From: Tenebrio molitor
Taxonomy: Eukaryota > Arthropoda > Insecta > Coleoptera > Tenebrionidae
Assembly: GCF_963966145.1 (NCBI RefSeq)
Contig: NC_091046.1
Coordinates: 18,042,001 to 18,106,000 of the forward strand
Reading direction: 5' to 3'
DNA: 64,000 nucleotides
The position numbers and the translations under genes were made by a program. Positions within the stretch are counted from its first letter, which is position 1. Each line of letters starts with the position of its first letter. Under the pieces are notes generated by a model. It worked only from the letters and a program-made list of their open reading frames with translations. It was not told the origin of the DNA and searched no databases. Of the stretch, positions 1 to 11,447 are shown one piece after another.

Positions 1-146
1 AACATCGTTAAAAAGCCAACACATGTTTAGACGCAAATAGGCAAAATGTTGAACATTTATTTTAATAATATAATTTTTGTTGAAGTGTTTCATTGTTGTG
101 TTACCTCTCAAGCTCATCAAAATAGTTGCCTAGGTATTCAATAATA

Positions 147-370
147 CGGGTGATCAAGAAGGACTGTTTAAGTTGGTAACACTGAATTGTATTTTAAATC
201 GTATAACAGGAGTAATTTTCGGTTGTTGATGGCTTGTCGTTGTTAATGCTATACCTACAACAGATATTTGTCAAATAAACCAACAAAACATATCCGGTTG
301 CAGTGTTATAAATAATATATAAATTTGCTTAATTGTACTGCCAACTTAAACACTCCTTTTTGATCACCCG
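147..370. mobile_element. MITE, GGGTGATCA family, copy 1
   Basis: The ends are inverted repeats. The left begins CGGGTGATCAAGAAGGACTG and the right ends TTTTTGATCACCCG, with TTAAGTTGG/CCAACTTAA just inside. TA lies on the left and near the right border, as expected for Tc1/mariner-type insertion. There is no coding capacity. A second copy at 47164-47492 shares the ends and an interior stretch around GTTGTTGAYGGCTT, which supports a real dispersed family. Confidence 0.75.
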
Positions 371-841
371 GTACAATGATATTACGTATTTCTAGGTAGA
401 GGTAATTCTCAGGTTACAGGGTTGCCTTTTTTATATTTTAAAATTGCGTATATTTCCTAAATAGAGGGGTCAGGATTTTTAAAAAAATATTTTTCCTGCA
501 CTCTACCACATCCCTAAATTACGTACTTCAAGGTAAGGCGGTACTTTTGGGACACCTGTATATAAAACAACAAGATTTAATTGATCTAGCAGAGATACGG
601 TTTTTTTTTACATAAAGTTTCTCTCAATTCTAAATTTCTACCAACACTGCATTCTACGTTGAAAATACAACCGGCAACACTGTTTGGTGAAAAATGCGTC
701 AGATTGTATTTGTTAGGTTATCTGTCAATTTCCGTTTTTAGAACTCAAAATTTTAGAATAAAGGAAAAGAACGAAAACCTTTTTTAAAATGCAGCAAGTG
801 AGTAGATAGAAAATGAAATTCTAAGAACACAATAATAATAT

Positions 842-909
842 CAGTCTTGTAAGTAGTAAAATTATGTTAAAATATTAGTCTTGTAAGTAGTAAAATTATG
901 TTGCACAAA
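842..909. repeat. 34-bp tandem duplication inside MITE-1
   Basis: The unit CAGTCTTGTAAGTAGTAAAA plus about 14 more bases occurs twice in a row. The other MITE-1 copies in the window lack it, so it arose locally in this copy. Confidence 0.8.
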
Positions 910-999
910 TAAACTTATGAACTAATTTTAATGTTTTCGAATCATATTTAGAAATAATTATATTGCCAACTTTGGTTATACATAGGCACAGAACACATA

Positions 1000-1213
1000 A
1001 AGTCCATGTAATACCCCAAGTCAGTAAAATATCCTTGTCTAACATAAAAATTTTGGATAAAACGGACAACTACAGCAAACAAACGTATCTCTGTTGATTA
1101 ACTGAATCTTGTTGTTTTATAGAATATCATGCATAACATAATTTCATACACATGAATTTTATAATTAAAAATATAAGCTTTCATTTTACTGACTTGGGGT
1201 ATTACATGGACTA
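1000..1213. mobile_element. MITE nested in MITE-1
   Basis: Inverted ends AAGTCCATGTAATACCCCAA and TTGGGGTATTACATGGACT flank about 150 bp. A third copy of the same end lies at about 1739-1815, just beyond the right end of MITE-1, so more than one event happened here. The interior holds an inverted copy of 561-604 (AACAACAAGATT... against AATCTTGTTGTT). Confidence 0.6.
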
Positions 1214-1815
1214 TACCGGGTGTCCCATCACTTGTAGGAAAATCACTTTACAACTAAATTATATTTATATGAAGGCATAGATGCATAAATACTGTTCACC
1301 GCCACAAAAATTGGGTATTACTTTTTGGTTAAAATTAATTACCTAGGTACAGCAGGCAAAAAACTATCACTTTAAAAATTAAATTTTGTTCGATGCAGTT
1401 CAAATTTAGTATACGTTATGAAAAAATGATAGAGAAATAAAATCCGTCATTAGAATTTAATTAAAATGTTTTGATGTAAAGATATTTGGTTAATTTAATT
1501 TGGGCCTTTCTACTTTAATAATGAAAATTTATGAGAGAAAAGTTAAGTTTTTGGTTATTACTCTTATCCCCAATTTATGGTATGTACGAAGAAACTGAAT
1601 CTCTCATAAATCTTCGTCTGCCATAAATGTTCTTTAATAAGTACTTTAATAAGTTAAAGAATCTCAAATTTAGAAATATTTTTATTTTGCCAACATAATT
1701 CAACAAGTGGTGGAAATTTAGAATTGAGAGAAACTATAGTTGTCCGTTTCATCCAAAATTTTTATGTTGGACAAGGATATTTTACTGCCTTGGGGCATTT
1801 ATTACATGGAGTTTA

Positions 1816-2843
1816 GTATACAACGTGTCTCAGAAATAAGTACATTAATTTTAACCAGTGACAGTTCAAGAACAACAAAATTTTTATGTATGATTTTTTC
1901 GAAATATAATTTTCGTTTCAGTACTTTTCACCCACATAAATTAGCAAGCTCGCATTTTCTAGTTATTTAACCCAATGACAGTGACCGGGAAATAATACTT
2001 TTTGTAAAATCAACGCAAAACATTGTGTTTTTAGAGTACAGTTTTTCCGCTCTGTGGCCAAGGTGTAGTTTTTACTTAATTTTGTTTGACTCCGCAAGGC
2101 AGGTGTTTACGTGTTGATTTTGTGATTTAAGCTAAAATTTTGTGAAAATTGCTAGTTTATTTTCGGGAGTCGGGAGTGCTCCTCGAGCCTAAAGAATTTC
2201 CGTGCTACTTCTTCTTGTAGGGTACATGAAGAACTTGATATATTCGGTCCCAATTGGTACAATTGAAATATGAAGAAAACGGTTGGAAAATGCTCCCACA
2301 ACAATTTACAATAACAGCTGGAAAGAGTGGAAAAATCATTTCGTCGGCGCCTTCATTATTGTATTGACAATAACGGTGGTCGTTTTGAACACTTCTTGTA
2401 ATAATTAGTGATTACTGATTAAGTGATTACTCTAATTACTTCATGAGAATTTTTACGGATTAACACACTAATTTCAGGAAACATTTTGTCATTATTTGGG
2501 CCTGGGCGATTCATTAGAGTTAGTTTATAGTTATTTATGTGACGCGCTTAGTAAATTAATCTTTACGGGCGCGCTGGCACTTGTGGGACGAGTGACGTAA
2601 GGAACGAATCTCCATAAGCCAGTAAGCCCAGTAAAGATTAATTGCTAAGCGAGTTGCATACAAACTTTTATTTCCACCTTCAGCCTTTAAATTTCGTTTT
2701 TTAATTGTTATTTATGTTTATAAAAATTTTGTAATGAAAGGCGGTGGGGCAATTATACCTACGTCGTCATAGTGTTGAGATAAACAACAAAAATACTGTC
2801 AGAAGTTTTGTGAAATTTGTTGCAAAAAGAAAGAAAAGAAAGA
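1816..2843. other. No recognised gene
   Basis: AT-rich sequence with stops in all frames. The only structure seen is a weak inverted pair near 2550-2645 (TTAATCTTTAC and GTAAAGATTAA) around a GC-richer stretch. Confidence 0.5.
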
Positions 2844-2992
2844 ATGGCTGAAAACTTTGAAGGCGATTTTCTTGAAATGCAAGAAAATAACCACGGAATT
2901 ACCAACGCTGCAAGTGCGGTTCTCTACTGATTCGATCCCAGGAGCGATATGAAAATGACTTTCGAAACGGATCAAAATGCATTATTAACGTA
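2844..2992 (+). pseudogene. N-terminal fragment, possible tyrosine-recombinase-like mobile protein
   Basis: ATG at 2844 opens MAENFEGDFLEMQENNHGIT and stops after 28 codons. Shifting the frame just after the stop gives LIRSQERYENDFRNGSKC. That resembles the conserved LxPxxSxxRYExxYxxF start of recombinase-like proteins that are repeated in insect genomes. The reading is cut off by the MITE that begins at 2993. I infer a decayed, truncated copy. The match rests on one short motif from memory, so an unrelated fragment is possible. Confidence 0.3.
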
Positions 2993-3238
2993 GTATTCCG
3001 GACACGGAATCTTGGCCAACATTTTTTAGACATTTCTAAAAAAATGATGTAAACCAGTCATTAGTGTCATTAATAAATGACAATTATTAAAAATCACTTT
3101 GAAGTTTTTCTTGTGACGTCAAAAAAGCAGTGAAATGGCATTATCGAGTCAAAAGTTGGGTTATATTCAATAAAGGCCAGTTCACACATATTTGTCAGTT
3201 AAATGTCAGTCGTGACCAAGATTCTGTGTCCGGAATAG
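2993..3238. mobile_element. MITE, CCGGACACGG family, copy 1
   Basis: The left end is GTATTCCGGACACGGAATCT. The right end is its near complement, ATTCTGTGTCCGGAATAG, and TA flanks both sides. The interior includes GGTTATATTCAATAAAGGCC, shared in inverted orientation with the copy at 37914-38112. A more diverged relative is at 46911-47090. Noncoding. It truncates the fragment at 2844-2992. Confidence 0.8.
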
Positions 3239-4124
3239 TATGTAATTGCAACAATTCACAGTTAAATTTGTTTGTGTTTATAATAAACTTTTTCAAAAAT
3301 CATTTTTCTTCAAACCTTCATAACAAATTATTTAAGACATGTTAAGAAACCAAGTAGGAATTTCAAATGATTTAGCTAGTTTACTTTACAACCGCTCATC
3401 AGCGGAGATAATAACTTCACGGACGCTGGTCAGCTCGTTAGATGCCATGACAATGAAATAACACTTTAGCATTATCAATGCAGCAGTGCAATGTCATATT
3501 TTACGGACGTTTGAAGAAAAAAATCATTTAATTAGTTTTGATTAATTATTATTTTTTGATGAGCCTTGTAAAGTCTTTACAGGTCTCTTCTACGTGCCTG
3601 TTAAATATTACAGGGCTCTGCCTGTAACTACCCATTTACCTAGTTACCACAAATGCCTATAAAGTATCATTTACTTAGAAGGTGGAAATAAAAATATTTA
3701 TTATTATTGGTTTCATTTAATATCTACCATATGATTCTCTTTTTTCTCTTCCACCCTTATCATTATTGGTTACAGCAACGGGCGCAGCAATTAGCCGCTG
3801 TACTTAAGTTCGCAAGAAACAAGTGAAAGTTTTCTTGCATTTATTTTTTGTTCTTCGCTTATCGGCATCGGCGAAGCAAGTAATCCCCATACGCGGGTAA
3901 CGAAATTTGAGACAAATATTTCAATAATTTTAATTGGATAACTATAAGGTTTAGGAAAAAAATATATGTATTTAAATATATTGTTGCTATTAACGAGTTC
4001 TATTACCAGTTAAAAATTATGTACTTATTCATCTTAAAAACAAGTACAAAACTTTTCTTGTTATCGTCTCTTACTTTGTTAATTATAAAGATTCTTTCGA
4101 CTGGACCTCTTTCTTGTGATGCAG

Positions 4125-4224
4125 GGGAAACACATAAGTGTTTCTAACATCGTAGGTGGCTGTGCGCTATGCTTTAGGTGCGCCGCTACACCAACTAGAT
4201 GTTAGAAACATTTATAATATCCCC
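4125..4224. repeat. Stem-loop, short inverted repeat
   Basis: AGTGTTTCTAACATC pairs with GATGTTAGAAACAT about 55 bp away. Outer bases GGGGA...TCCCC extend the pairing. GC-rich loop text GGCTGTGCGC and GCGCCGC is also partly complementary. Probably a tiny MITE; no family copy was found in the window. Confidence 0.5.
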
Positions 4225-4372
4225 GTATTTTGTTTGTTGAAAAACACGTGTGAGAAAAACACGTCTCAATTATTACAAACAAGTCCTCACTTTGAGTAAT
4301 AAATAAGTACTAGTCTTGTCAGATTTCGAATTGTCTGAGGTAGGTGATATTTTGCAGATTGTCTAAAACGTA

Positions 4373-4873
4373 TCATGCCGGCCAAAACATTTTAACAGTC
4401 ATTTTCTGTCATTGTCATTTCAAAAAAAAATTGTAATCCATAATTTATTGTCATTATGGTTACCATCTTCATTATGATAGGTATTTTTTGGGTGGTAAAT
4501 TTGAAAACTCGAAATTATTTTCTACTACACAGAACGTTTACCTCGGGTTAACTATGTACGATTGCTTTAATTTTATTCATTCATGTCGAATTTTTAGAAT
4601 ATCTGAGCTTTAAACAGTTTAAATTGATTGACAGAATAACAATTTCCATATCAGAATGACAAGAATCAAAAGTGGGTTACGGTTCCTAAAGGTTTTTTTA
4701 AACTATACGGGAATGTCAAGATAGTACGGCTAAAATTTTTTGGCCGCCATAGTGCAATGGCCGGCAATAAAAACTAGCCACCACTTTTCTGTCACATCAA
4801 ATTCCAAATGTGTAATTAATGCTTTAATGACACTGACATTTAAATGATGACTACATTTTTTGGCCGGCCATTG
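4373..4873. mobile_element. MITE with GGCCGGCC ends
   Basis: Left end TCATGCCGGCCAAAACATTT and right end AAATGTAGTC... reversed (AATGGCCGGCCAAAAAATGT) are inverted and TA-flanked. In the middle, near 4718-4770, is a second end of the type TTTTTTGGCCGCCATAG. That is the same end motif as the Tc1-like element at 61771-63003, so this region may be a composite of two related insertions. Confidence 0.5.
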
Positions 4874-5054
4874 TACCAGTCAATCTGTGAACAACCTAAA
4901 ACCACAATCAGTCGACTAATTGTGATTTGGACATTCTGCTGATTATTAATGTTACAATTATTACTTATGTTATTCCTTAAAATTGGTACCTAATTAAACT
5001 ACTCAAGGCTTTCATTGTTCAAGATTAAACTTCCATCGAATTAAGGCGATAAAT

Positions 5055-5290
5055 AATAAAGGCAGAATATAGCCTAAGGGAGTCCGTTTCGGCTCAGGGA
5101 CGCGAGGGTCGCGGGTTCGATTCCGACCCAGGGTGAAATTTAAAAAAAAAGACTATATTCTATCTCGTGATTCGGAAGTCACGTTAAGCCATTGGTCCCG
5201 GTCTATTGAGTTGGTTGGTCATCATGCCCCTCATAGATTTGTAAACCAGTCATAGACTGAAACAAATTTATTAAATGTGGCTTATTACTT
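5055..5290 (+). mobile_element. tRNA-derived SINE-like element
   Basis: A perfect RNA polymerase III B box, GGTTCGATTCC, lies at 5114-5124. A weak A-box-like stretch, GGCTCAGGGA, is about 20 bp upstream. The flanking text does not fold into a full tRNA. Downstream text (GGTCCCGGTCTATTGAGTTG) is GC-richer than its surroundings and looks like a SINE body. Orientation follows the B box. Internal promoter activity is inferred from the box only. Confidence 0.5.
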
Positions 5291-5577
5291 CGCTATTGCT
5301 ATAAGTTTACTCTCTACTATATTTATGTCATAAATTATATTATATTACATCATTCTTAATTTAGCACCTTTACCAAGGCAATTGATAATAAAATTAATAA
5401 TAAAATAAACAGTCAAAAAATCTCATCATTGTATCATAAACTTATTAAAATCATTTTCTGTTCAGTATCAAAGGTACTCGCATATATTACGCAGAAGTTT
5501 GTGCATATACGAAATTGTAAGCAACAATTATCCCAAAATAAGTGGTGAAATGAGTTTTACCATTGAATATAAAGAAT

Positions 5578-5636
5578 TAATTATTAATAATTAATTAATT
5601 AATTGTCTAATTAATTAATGAGTTAATTAATTAATA
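5578..5636. repeat. AATT/TTAA low-complexity tract
   Basis: Runs of TTAATTAATTAA in about 59 bp; simple sequence. Confidence 0.85.
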
Positions 5637-6110
5637 TGTATGTGTACGATCAAGCTAAGAGAGATGTTTCGATAAAACAAAAGATCAGTTAGCACTCTTG
5701 ATTTGTTTCCTTGTTTATCACTCTGTACACTCCTAAATAAATAATAAAAACATCAAAATCAATAACCTGTATTCAGTAGGTACCCACTTTTTACAGTATT
5801 GTTCTCCAGAAAGCGAAACTGAGTTAATTCGAGAAGTTTTCCCGCAGTTAAATTCCCAATACTTGTAACTACTCATTTCACAAGAGGAATTTAAAAAATA
5901 TAAATATTAATACTGAACCGTGATTTTACTCACTCTTGCCAAGTGGTTGTGAGAATGGAAAACTGGTAAAGCTAGTGTGTAATGGCGCCCGATTCCTGTG
6001 GTCGTGCCCAAAAAACTCTTAGGCCCGGTTTATTCACCTTCATAATTTGTAATTATAAATCATTTGGAGGCGTATGAAATATTTAGAAAAAAGTTAGTTA
6101 CATACTTTGA

Positions 6111-6130
6111 AATTTATTTTATTAATAATT
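6111..6130 (-). terminator. Poly(A) signal of the 6167-6526 gene
   Basis: On the minus strand AATAAAATAAATTTC lies about 40 bp after the stop codon, providing an AATAAA cleavage signal. Confidence 0.6.
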
Positions 6131-6166
6131 TAAAACAACATGATCATTTTCGGTTCAGCCCTCTCT

Positions 6167-6526
6167 TTACCATGCGCTAAGTACCGGAGCGTGGGCACCA
6201 TACGCTATGGGAGCGGCAGCAACAACAGTTGGATGGAAATCAACCCGCGATTGATGGGTAATGGCGGCAGACACAGCCACGGGAGCAGCAACCACTGCAG
6301 GAGCGGCAGCAATCACCGTTTTTTGAACAATAGGAGCGACAGCGTAAGTGGCAACAACGGGTTTGCTGATAACATCGGTTCTGTATTGGTGACTGACGGC
6401 GGCAGGCACGGCAACAGCTGGGGCAGCGACCACGGCTGGGGCGGCGATGGCAGAGTAACCCAAGAGACCACCAGGTTTAGCTGCGACGATGGCAACGAGA
6501 GCGGACAACACCACCAATTTGAACAT
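6167..6526 (-). CDS. Ala/Val-rich cuticular protein, 119 aa
   Basis: Secreted structural protein expected in the extracellular cuticle. It is a low-complexity Ala/Val/Pro class, not the chitin-binding RR type, as no RR consensus is visible. A signal peptide (residues 1-16, MFKLVVLSALVAIVAA) is followed by KPGG and AAPAVVAAPAV repeats. A SHQYRTD motif is at 45-51 and a degenerate copy, THQSRVD, at 90-96. The protein ends with a Trp, as the two plus-strand genes at 11533 and 23295 do. The start is fixed by the TATA box, 5' UTR and signal peptide. No intron. The 5' half is almost identical in DNA to the gene at 11533-11835, in opposite orientation. The overlapping plus-strand ORF is a shadow caused by biased codons. 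Confidence 0.9.
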   Translation of the reverse strand: MFKLVVLSALVAIVAAKPGGLLGYSAIAAPAVVAAPAVAVPAAVSHQYRTDVISKPVVATYAVAPIVQKTVIAAAPAVVAAPVAVSAAITHQSRVDFHPTVVAAAPIAYGAHAPVLSAW

Positions 6527-6538
6527 TTTGATTGTTTT

Positions 6539-6612
6539 AGGTCTGTGTTGACGAGTCTGAGACTGACTGATAAAAGTGATACTGGGTGGAGTATTTGATC
6601 GGGTTTTTATAC
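6539..6612 (-). promoter_or_regulatory. TATA box and 5' UTR of the 119-aa cuticle gene
   Basis: Minus-strand TATAAAAA lies at about 6605-6612. CAGTCAGTCTCAGACTCG ends at 6570 and the shared 5' UTR word ACACAGACCT covers 6539-6548, 12 bp before the ATG. From CAGTCAGTC onward the DNA matches the 11533 gene, while the TATA region itself differs. Confidence 0.75.
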
Positions 6613-7584
6613 CTTGTCATTGAGATGACGTACATTATTACGCTCAAGGAAGTTAATTCTCGGTCGAACACTGACAAAGGTAGTGTCCGGTGGGCATTGT
6701 GCTTTCATTCTTGTAAGTAAACTCCAGGAACCTTGATAATGATTTCATTATTGAGTAGATACACCTACTGAACTTGTAGTGTCCTAGATATTTATTAAGA
6801 AACGCTAATTAAAGGAATACGTTCGGATTCAAGGAAATGTAACATTTAGTAATGCCGCAAAAATATAAGTATCCATGAATATTTATATTACACGAAGTTT
6901 TCAATTTTACAAGTTTTTACAAAGTTTTCATGTTTGATTTAATTTTATTTTAATTTAAATTAACATCGATGAAACTAACTAGATTCGTACGAGTGCTTAC
7001 ATTATTTCAGGGTAATCATGTTCCAAAAAACTGTAAATGTAAGTCATTTTATTACTTATGCATGTCAAATTTTTGAATTTATTCGATTTATAAATCCTTT
7101 TAGCAGTATATGTGATAATTAAATGATCCTACGACCTTTAATTTAAAATTTACAAGTAACGAAAATAATGTATTCGACAAAAAAAGATATTTGAGTTTAA
7201 TAACATTTTTTAATTGTTAAAAATCTTAATATCAACATAACATTAATTATAAGAAAAACATTACGATCAACGTTATTATGCGTGTAGTAATAACAGTAGT
7301 TGTAGTAAAGTAGTAAATTCTTTTATAATGAATATTCCAATTTAAACCTGTAAACTCAAGTTTTTTTACTGTTTACCAGTTGTAGAATATATTTACATAT
7401 ATTCTATATGGAGAGCAAAAATCATCGTCTTCCGAGTTAATGACTTTCCTTTCCTTTTAATATAATAAAAAAACAACAAACAAAATTTTACAAAATTAAG
7501 CGATAAAAATGACTGTCTGGTCTAGTTAATATACCTACAGTATCTGATTTCACATAAATATGGAATTGCATACATAAAATGCAT
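6613..7584. other. No recognised gene
   Basis: AT-rich intergenic sequence upstream of the minus-strand cuticle gene. No open frame of interest and no clear repeat end was seen. Confidence 0.5.
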
Positions 7585-7860
7585 TCACGTTGTTTTGGCA
7601 TAATATAGGAGGCTATGGAAATTTTGCATTTAATTTGGTAGTAAAGCTGTCTGTTCAATTAGGTTATGTTATTCTAAGTTTGAGGTTATAAATAGCATCA
7701 ATGTCTAGTGCATTGTGTCAGTTTTACTTGTTTGTAATAGAAGAATACTCAGACATCGCGAGAAATTCAGGAACATTTTGATAGGTCCGCATGACGGAAA
7801 TCAAACAATCAACGTTAAAAAAATAAATCATGGCCACCCATTATGCCAAAACAACGTGAA
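7585..7860. mobile_element. MITE with perfect 21-bp ends
   Basis: TTCACGTTGTTTTGGCATAA is inverted perfectly at the right border (ATGCCAAAACAACGTGAA). 276 bp, noncoding. It sits 17 bp from the next MITE. Perfect ends imply a fairly recent insertion. Confidence 0.8.
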
Positions 7861-7877
7861 CGGTGTTTACTTCTATA

Positions 7878-8289
7878 GTTTGTCTCAATTCTAAATTTCC
7901 ACCACCTGTTGAATTATGTTGGTAAAGTAAAAATATTTCTAAATTGGGGATTCTTATAACCAAAGTTGGCAATAATTATATTGCCATATTAAACAATTAT
8001 GTTTTATAAACATCATTCGAAAACATTAAAATTAGTTCATAAGTTTATTTTGCTGTTAGATTTGTTTTGTTTTGTTTGATTTGATTTGTTGATTTTCTAC
8101 CTACCTACTTGGTGCATTTTAAAAAAGGTTTTCGTTTTATTCTTTTATTCTAAAATTTTGAGTTGTAAAAACGGAAATTGACAGATAACCTAACAAATAC
8201 AATCTGACGCATTTTTCACCAAGCAGTGTTGCCGATTGTATTTCCAACGTAGAATGCAGTGTTGGTGGAAATTTAGAATTGAGACAGAC
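7878..8289. mobile_element. MITE-1, complete copy
   Basis: Ends GTTTGTCTCAATTCTAAATT and AATTTAGAATTGAGACAGAC are inverted, with TA on the left. Subterminal modules are CCACCACCTGTTG on the left and CAGTGTTGCCGAT on the right. The interior TTTTAAAAAAGGTTTTCG and GACAGATAACCTAACAAATA match the copies at 617-1734 and 36500-36781. Noncoding. This is the best reference copy of the family in the window. Confidence 0.85.
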
Positions 8290-8715
8290 TTTATGTATTT
8301 TCTTATAAAATACAATGTATTTTAATACAGGTCCTTTCTTCTCTATTAGTTTTTCTAACTACATTTGCAAAATGTTTTGCCGACCAATCTAATCCAAATC
8401 TTCAACTACAATTTTCCGCGGGCTGCACAAAATAAAAAATTTGTCTTTTTCCAAGCACTGAATCCAGCTTTGGTACATACGTTCACATCTTAATTGTTTT
8501 TCCAAATGTTTGTCTATTGTCGGAGCTCGAGAATCGAGAATCGAGATCTATTTTTAATTATAATCATTTTTCAAAAAAAATATTCACAATCTCATAGGTC
8601 AGAAAATACAATGACTCCAAACTAATAAATGTAGTCATTAATCTAAAAATCACTTGATATACTTACAGTTAATTTCAGAATTATAGAGTACCTACACCTA
8701 ATTTTGGCAAACAAA

Positions 8716-8835
8716 ATGCTTAATCTAACCGAAAACGCGAAAGTGCTCATTCTATCCAAATTAGAAGAAGGATAGTCGATCCGGAGTGTAGCACAGTATT
8801 ATAACATCGCGAAGAGCACCGTGCAGAGACATCTT
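8716..8835 (+). pseudogene. Helix-turn-helix fragment of a transposase
   Basis: Translation from ATG at 8716 reads MLNLTENAKVLILSKLEEG, a TAG stop at 8773-8775, then SIRSVAQYYNIAKSTVQRHL. The second part has the spacing of a transposase HTH (SxRxVAxxxxIxxSTVxRxL), as in Tc1/mariner or pogo-type proteins. No catalytic domain follows. A decayed fragment of uncertain family. Confidence 0.45.
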
Positions 8836-9429
8836 ATGTTGCCAAACTTACCTAACCTATATAAAAAATATGACGCTCAAATTTCAAAAAGGCATCTTTA
8901 CATGTGGAAAAAACTGTAATAAATCGACTTCTTGATTTTTGAGGTGTACACGATAATTTTGAAATTAACTGTACCATCATTTGATCTTTTTTTTATTGTA
9001 TTAATTAATGCGAAAAGAAAATGTTTAACGTCACACATACGCACAGTTGCGGGATTAAAAGTTTGAGCAGTATTTTTCTGTCACTTCAACTAGAGCTCTG
9101 TAAACCCACCTTTCAGTGTCATCATGACTGACATTCAAAAATTAAACTTTTCTGTGTCAGTCACGCAGTCAGTTTTTGAATATTGAGTTAATTGCACTGA
9201 GTGTAAAGGTTGTTTTAGAGTGGGCCCACTCGTGCCAAAAAACCCAATTTACACACGAAATCATCAAATAAACTACTATTTCACTGTTTTACGATGAAAA
9301 AAAATATATTAAAGCATCCAAGGAAACTTTTTGACAACTATTTTTGATCTATCAAAAAATGACATACTTTGCAAGTTGATAACAATGGATAAATGTCGCT
9401 TTTTTGTGACGATTGTAATAGCTATTTAT

Positions 9430-9600
9430 GCAACGAGGTTCTGTGTAAATTGGGTTCTTCTAATTGCCCGAGGGCCCAATTTGCACAGAAACAAGTTGCA
9501 TACAAACTTTTATTGTTTGAAACGACGCCCCAAAGCTTCCAAATCTATTTAAAATGATTTCGCATTTGCTTTTGACAGTTTTGACAAATTTTTCGAGAAA
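9430..9600. repeat. Diverged copy of the TTGTTCGACACTG repeat family
   Basis: Shares CTGTGTAAATTGGG, GGGCCCAATTTGCACA and CAAAGCTTCCAAAT with copies at 10785-11050, 13665-13850, 27461-27767 and 44268-44552. The outer GTCGAACA ends are missing. Text at 9216-9270 (GGGCCCACTCGTGCCAAAAA) is another piece of the same family. Confidence 0.5.
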
Positions 9601-10784
9601 TGTCACTTTGAATGTGTTCTCTAGGGCAACGGTTGGTTATCTGCTATTTTTTGCTTTAGAGCAGTTAGCAGGCAGTTTACAAAGGAGAAAAATGAGAATT
9701 TATGACAGTTGAAAGCAATAAAAATAGTTTATTATCTTATCCCATAAATAATATTAATAATTAAAATATGTTGTATCTAATATATACTTAGAAATAATCT
9801 ATTTGTGTTCTAACCAATAGTCAAGCTGGACTAGGGTTTGGGGATAATTCACATAATTATCGAATGAGGAAGTTTATCGTGAATGTCGGTTAACTGCCAG
9901 ATCAGGAGTGGGAATGAATTTTTACTCTAATAAAATAGTATTCATAAATATTATACATGTATTTATTTGTACATATTTAATAACAATATATTCATATAAA
10001 GTTTTGATTTATTTAATATTATAAGATAAATATACTTTTCATTTGTTATTTTATTTATTTTAATTTAATACTTTTCAATAATATTACTAAACACCTTTTA
10101 TGATGTGTCACGTCAAAAAGTTCGAGTTAACGAAGGTTTCAACACTACCCATTTATATTTATCAAACGCCTTTGATAATGGAATGACACATAGTAGACTA
10201 CCATATTATTTTGTTAGTGAAATCGTGTTATTATATAATTGATTAGTCTTACTAGGAAACAAGTAAATATTTTATTTACGCAATATTTGACAGACACGTG
10301 TTTATTCAATTGTTGATCTCTTATTTTATTTAAACAATCGTAGACCAAATATTTCATCAATTACATACCTCCACAAATCTCTAATAAGAAAAACATACGC
10401 TTCAACATTTTCTTAAGGCGTGACCCTCGAAGGTCGTAAGCTTGTTCTTACCATTTGGAACACGAAAATGAGTCATAAAACTTCAGTCTTTACGTTTTTA
10501 AAATTAAAAGATATTTGTTAGAAAGCCTTTATACCTAAGCTTATAGTATACGTATACCTAAATAATTTAGGAGTAGTTAATAACAATTTATAATACGTAT
10601 AATTTTAATATTTAAACTTACAAAAAAAAATTGTTTGGAATGTAATTTTTTCCATCTTTTTTTTATATATATTTTTTTTAATATTAAATCATTTTGAGAA
10701 TAAATTTTTAATTTCTGCAAAACAAAAATATAAAATATTTACATCCTTAATTTTTAAATATTTCAAATTCATCTTAATAGTAGT
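9601..10784. other. No recognised gene
   Basis: Very AT-rich sequence with no supported gene, RNA or repeat border. Confidence 0.5.
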
Positions 10785-11050
10785 TTATTTAACGAGTTCC
10801 TGTGTAAATTGGGCTTTTTTTGGTACTCGTAGGCCTTTAAAGCGCTCGTGGCGTTTTAAACTGACCCAGTCATGCCAAAAAAAAGCCCAATTTACACACG
10901 AACGAGCTGCATACAAGGTTTTTTTGTTCGACGAGCCCCTTGCAGACTCCAAATTCCTTAAAATCTTTAAAATTAGTTCGACGTTTAGTTTTGACAAGTT
11001 GTGACACACTGGAGAAAATTCTCAAATTCTGACAGAGTCGAACAAAAAAA
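10785..11050. mobile_element. Copy of the TTGTTCGACACTG repeat family
   Basis: Contains the family modules CCCAATTTACACACGAACGA, TTTTGTTCGACGAGCCCCTT, GACAAGTTGTGACA and the terminal CTCAAATTCTGACAGAGTCG. Compared with 27461-27767 the left terminal arm is missing. Minus-strand ORFs here are read-throughs of the repeat and also appear in its other copies, so they are not called as genes. Confidence 0.65.
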
Positions 11051-11447
11051 CAAAATACTCGCATATATACATAATATTTTTTATCAACTATGTATATATT
11101 TTTATTATTATTAATTAAAATCGTTCACATATTAGAGTACCATTGTAAAATATCCAAAATAATCAAAAATCACTGCATTTTTTTAATTCAAATTAGAATG
11201 TGAAATTACACCATATCCGTTATAATAAGGATATTGTTTCGCAATACGTCGTCTACCAGGAAATTACAAGTTTGTATTTCACTTGTACGTGTAAATTGTA
11301 TACGTTGGTAGTTGGTATTGATACCGACTCCTCACCAACACGGTAAAAGTGAGATTTTCAAGGTCTGGGTCTACCAAGGATTTGAACCAAATTCTCCTCG
11401 CCAAATTCCTTCGGCAGTCCATTTAATTTCTCACACCATTTTGACGC

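Larger units (their letters stand above)
617..1734. mobile_element. MITE-1 copy split by another insertion
   Basis: Ends are GTTTCTCTCAATTCTAAATT and its complement AATTTAGAATTGAGAGAAAC. The left part (617 to about 990) and right part (about 1652-1734) match the continuous copies at 7878-8289 and 36500-36781. The roughly 660 bp between them is foreign and includes the MITE at 1000-1213. Subterminal text CCAACACTGCATTCTACGTT and GCCAACATAATTCAACA is shared by all copies. Noncoding. Confidence 0.7.

Noticed and set aside
5100..5130. tRNA gene
   Set aside because: Only the B box is good and the flanks do not fold into a cloverleaf. The context suits a SINE.
6140..6598. 152-codon plus-strand ORF opposite the first cuticle gene
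   Set aside because: It is the antisense shadow of an Ala/Val-rich gene. The codon bias of the real gene removes stops from the other strand, and Gly/Ser/His-rich translations like this also appear opposite the other cuticle genes.
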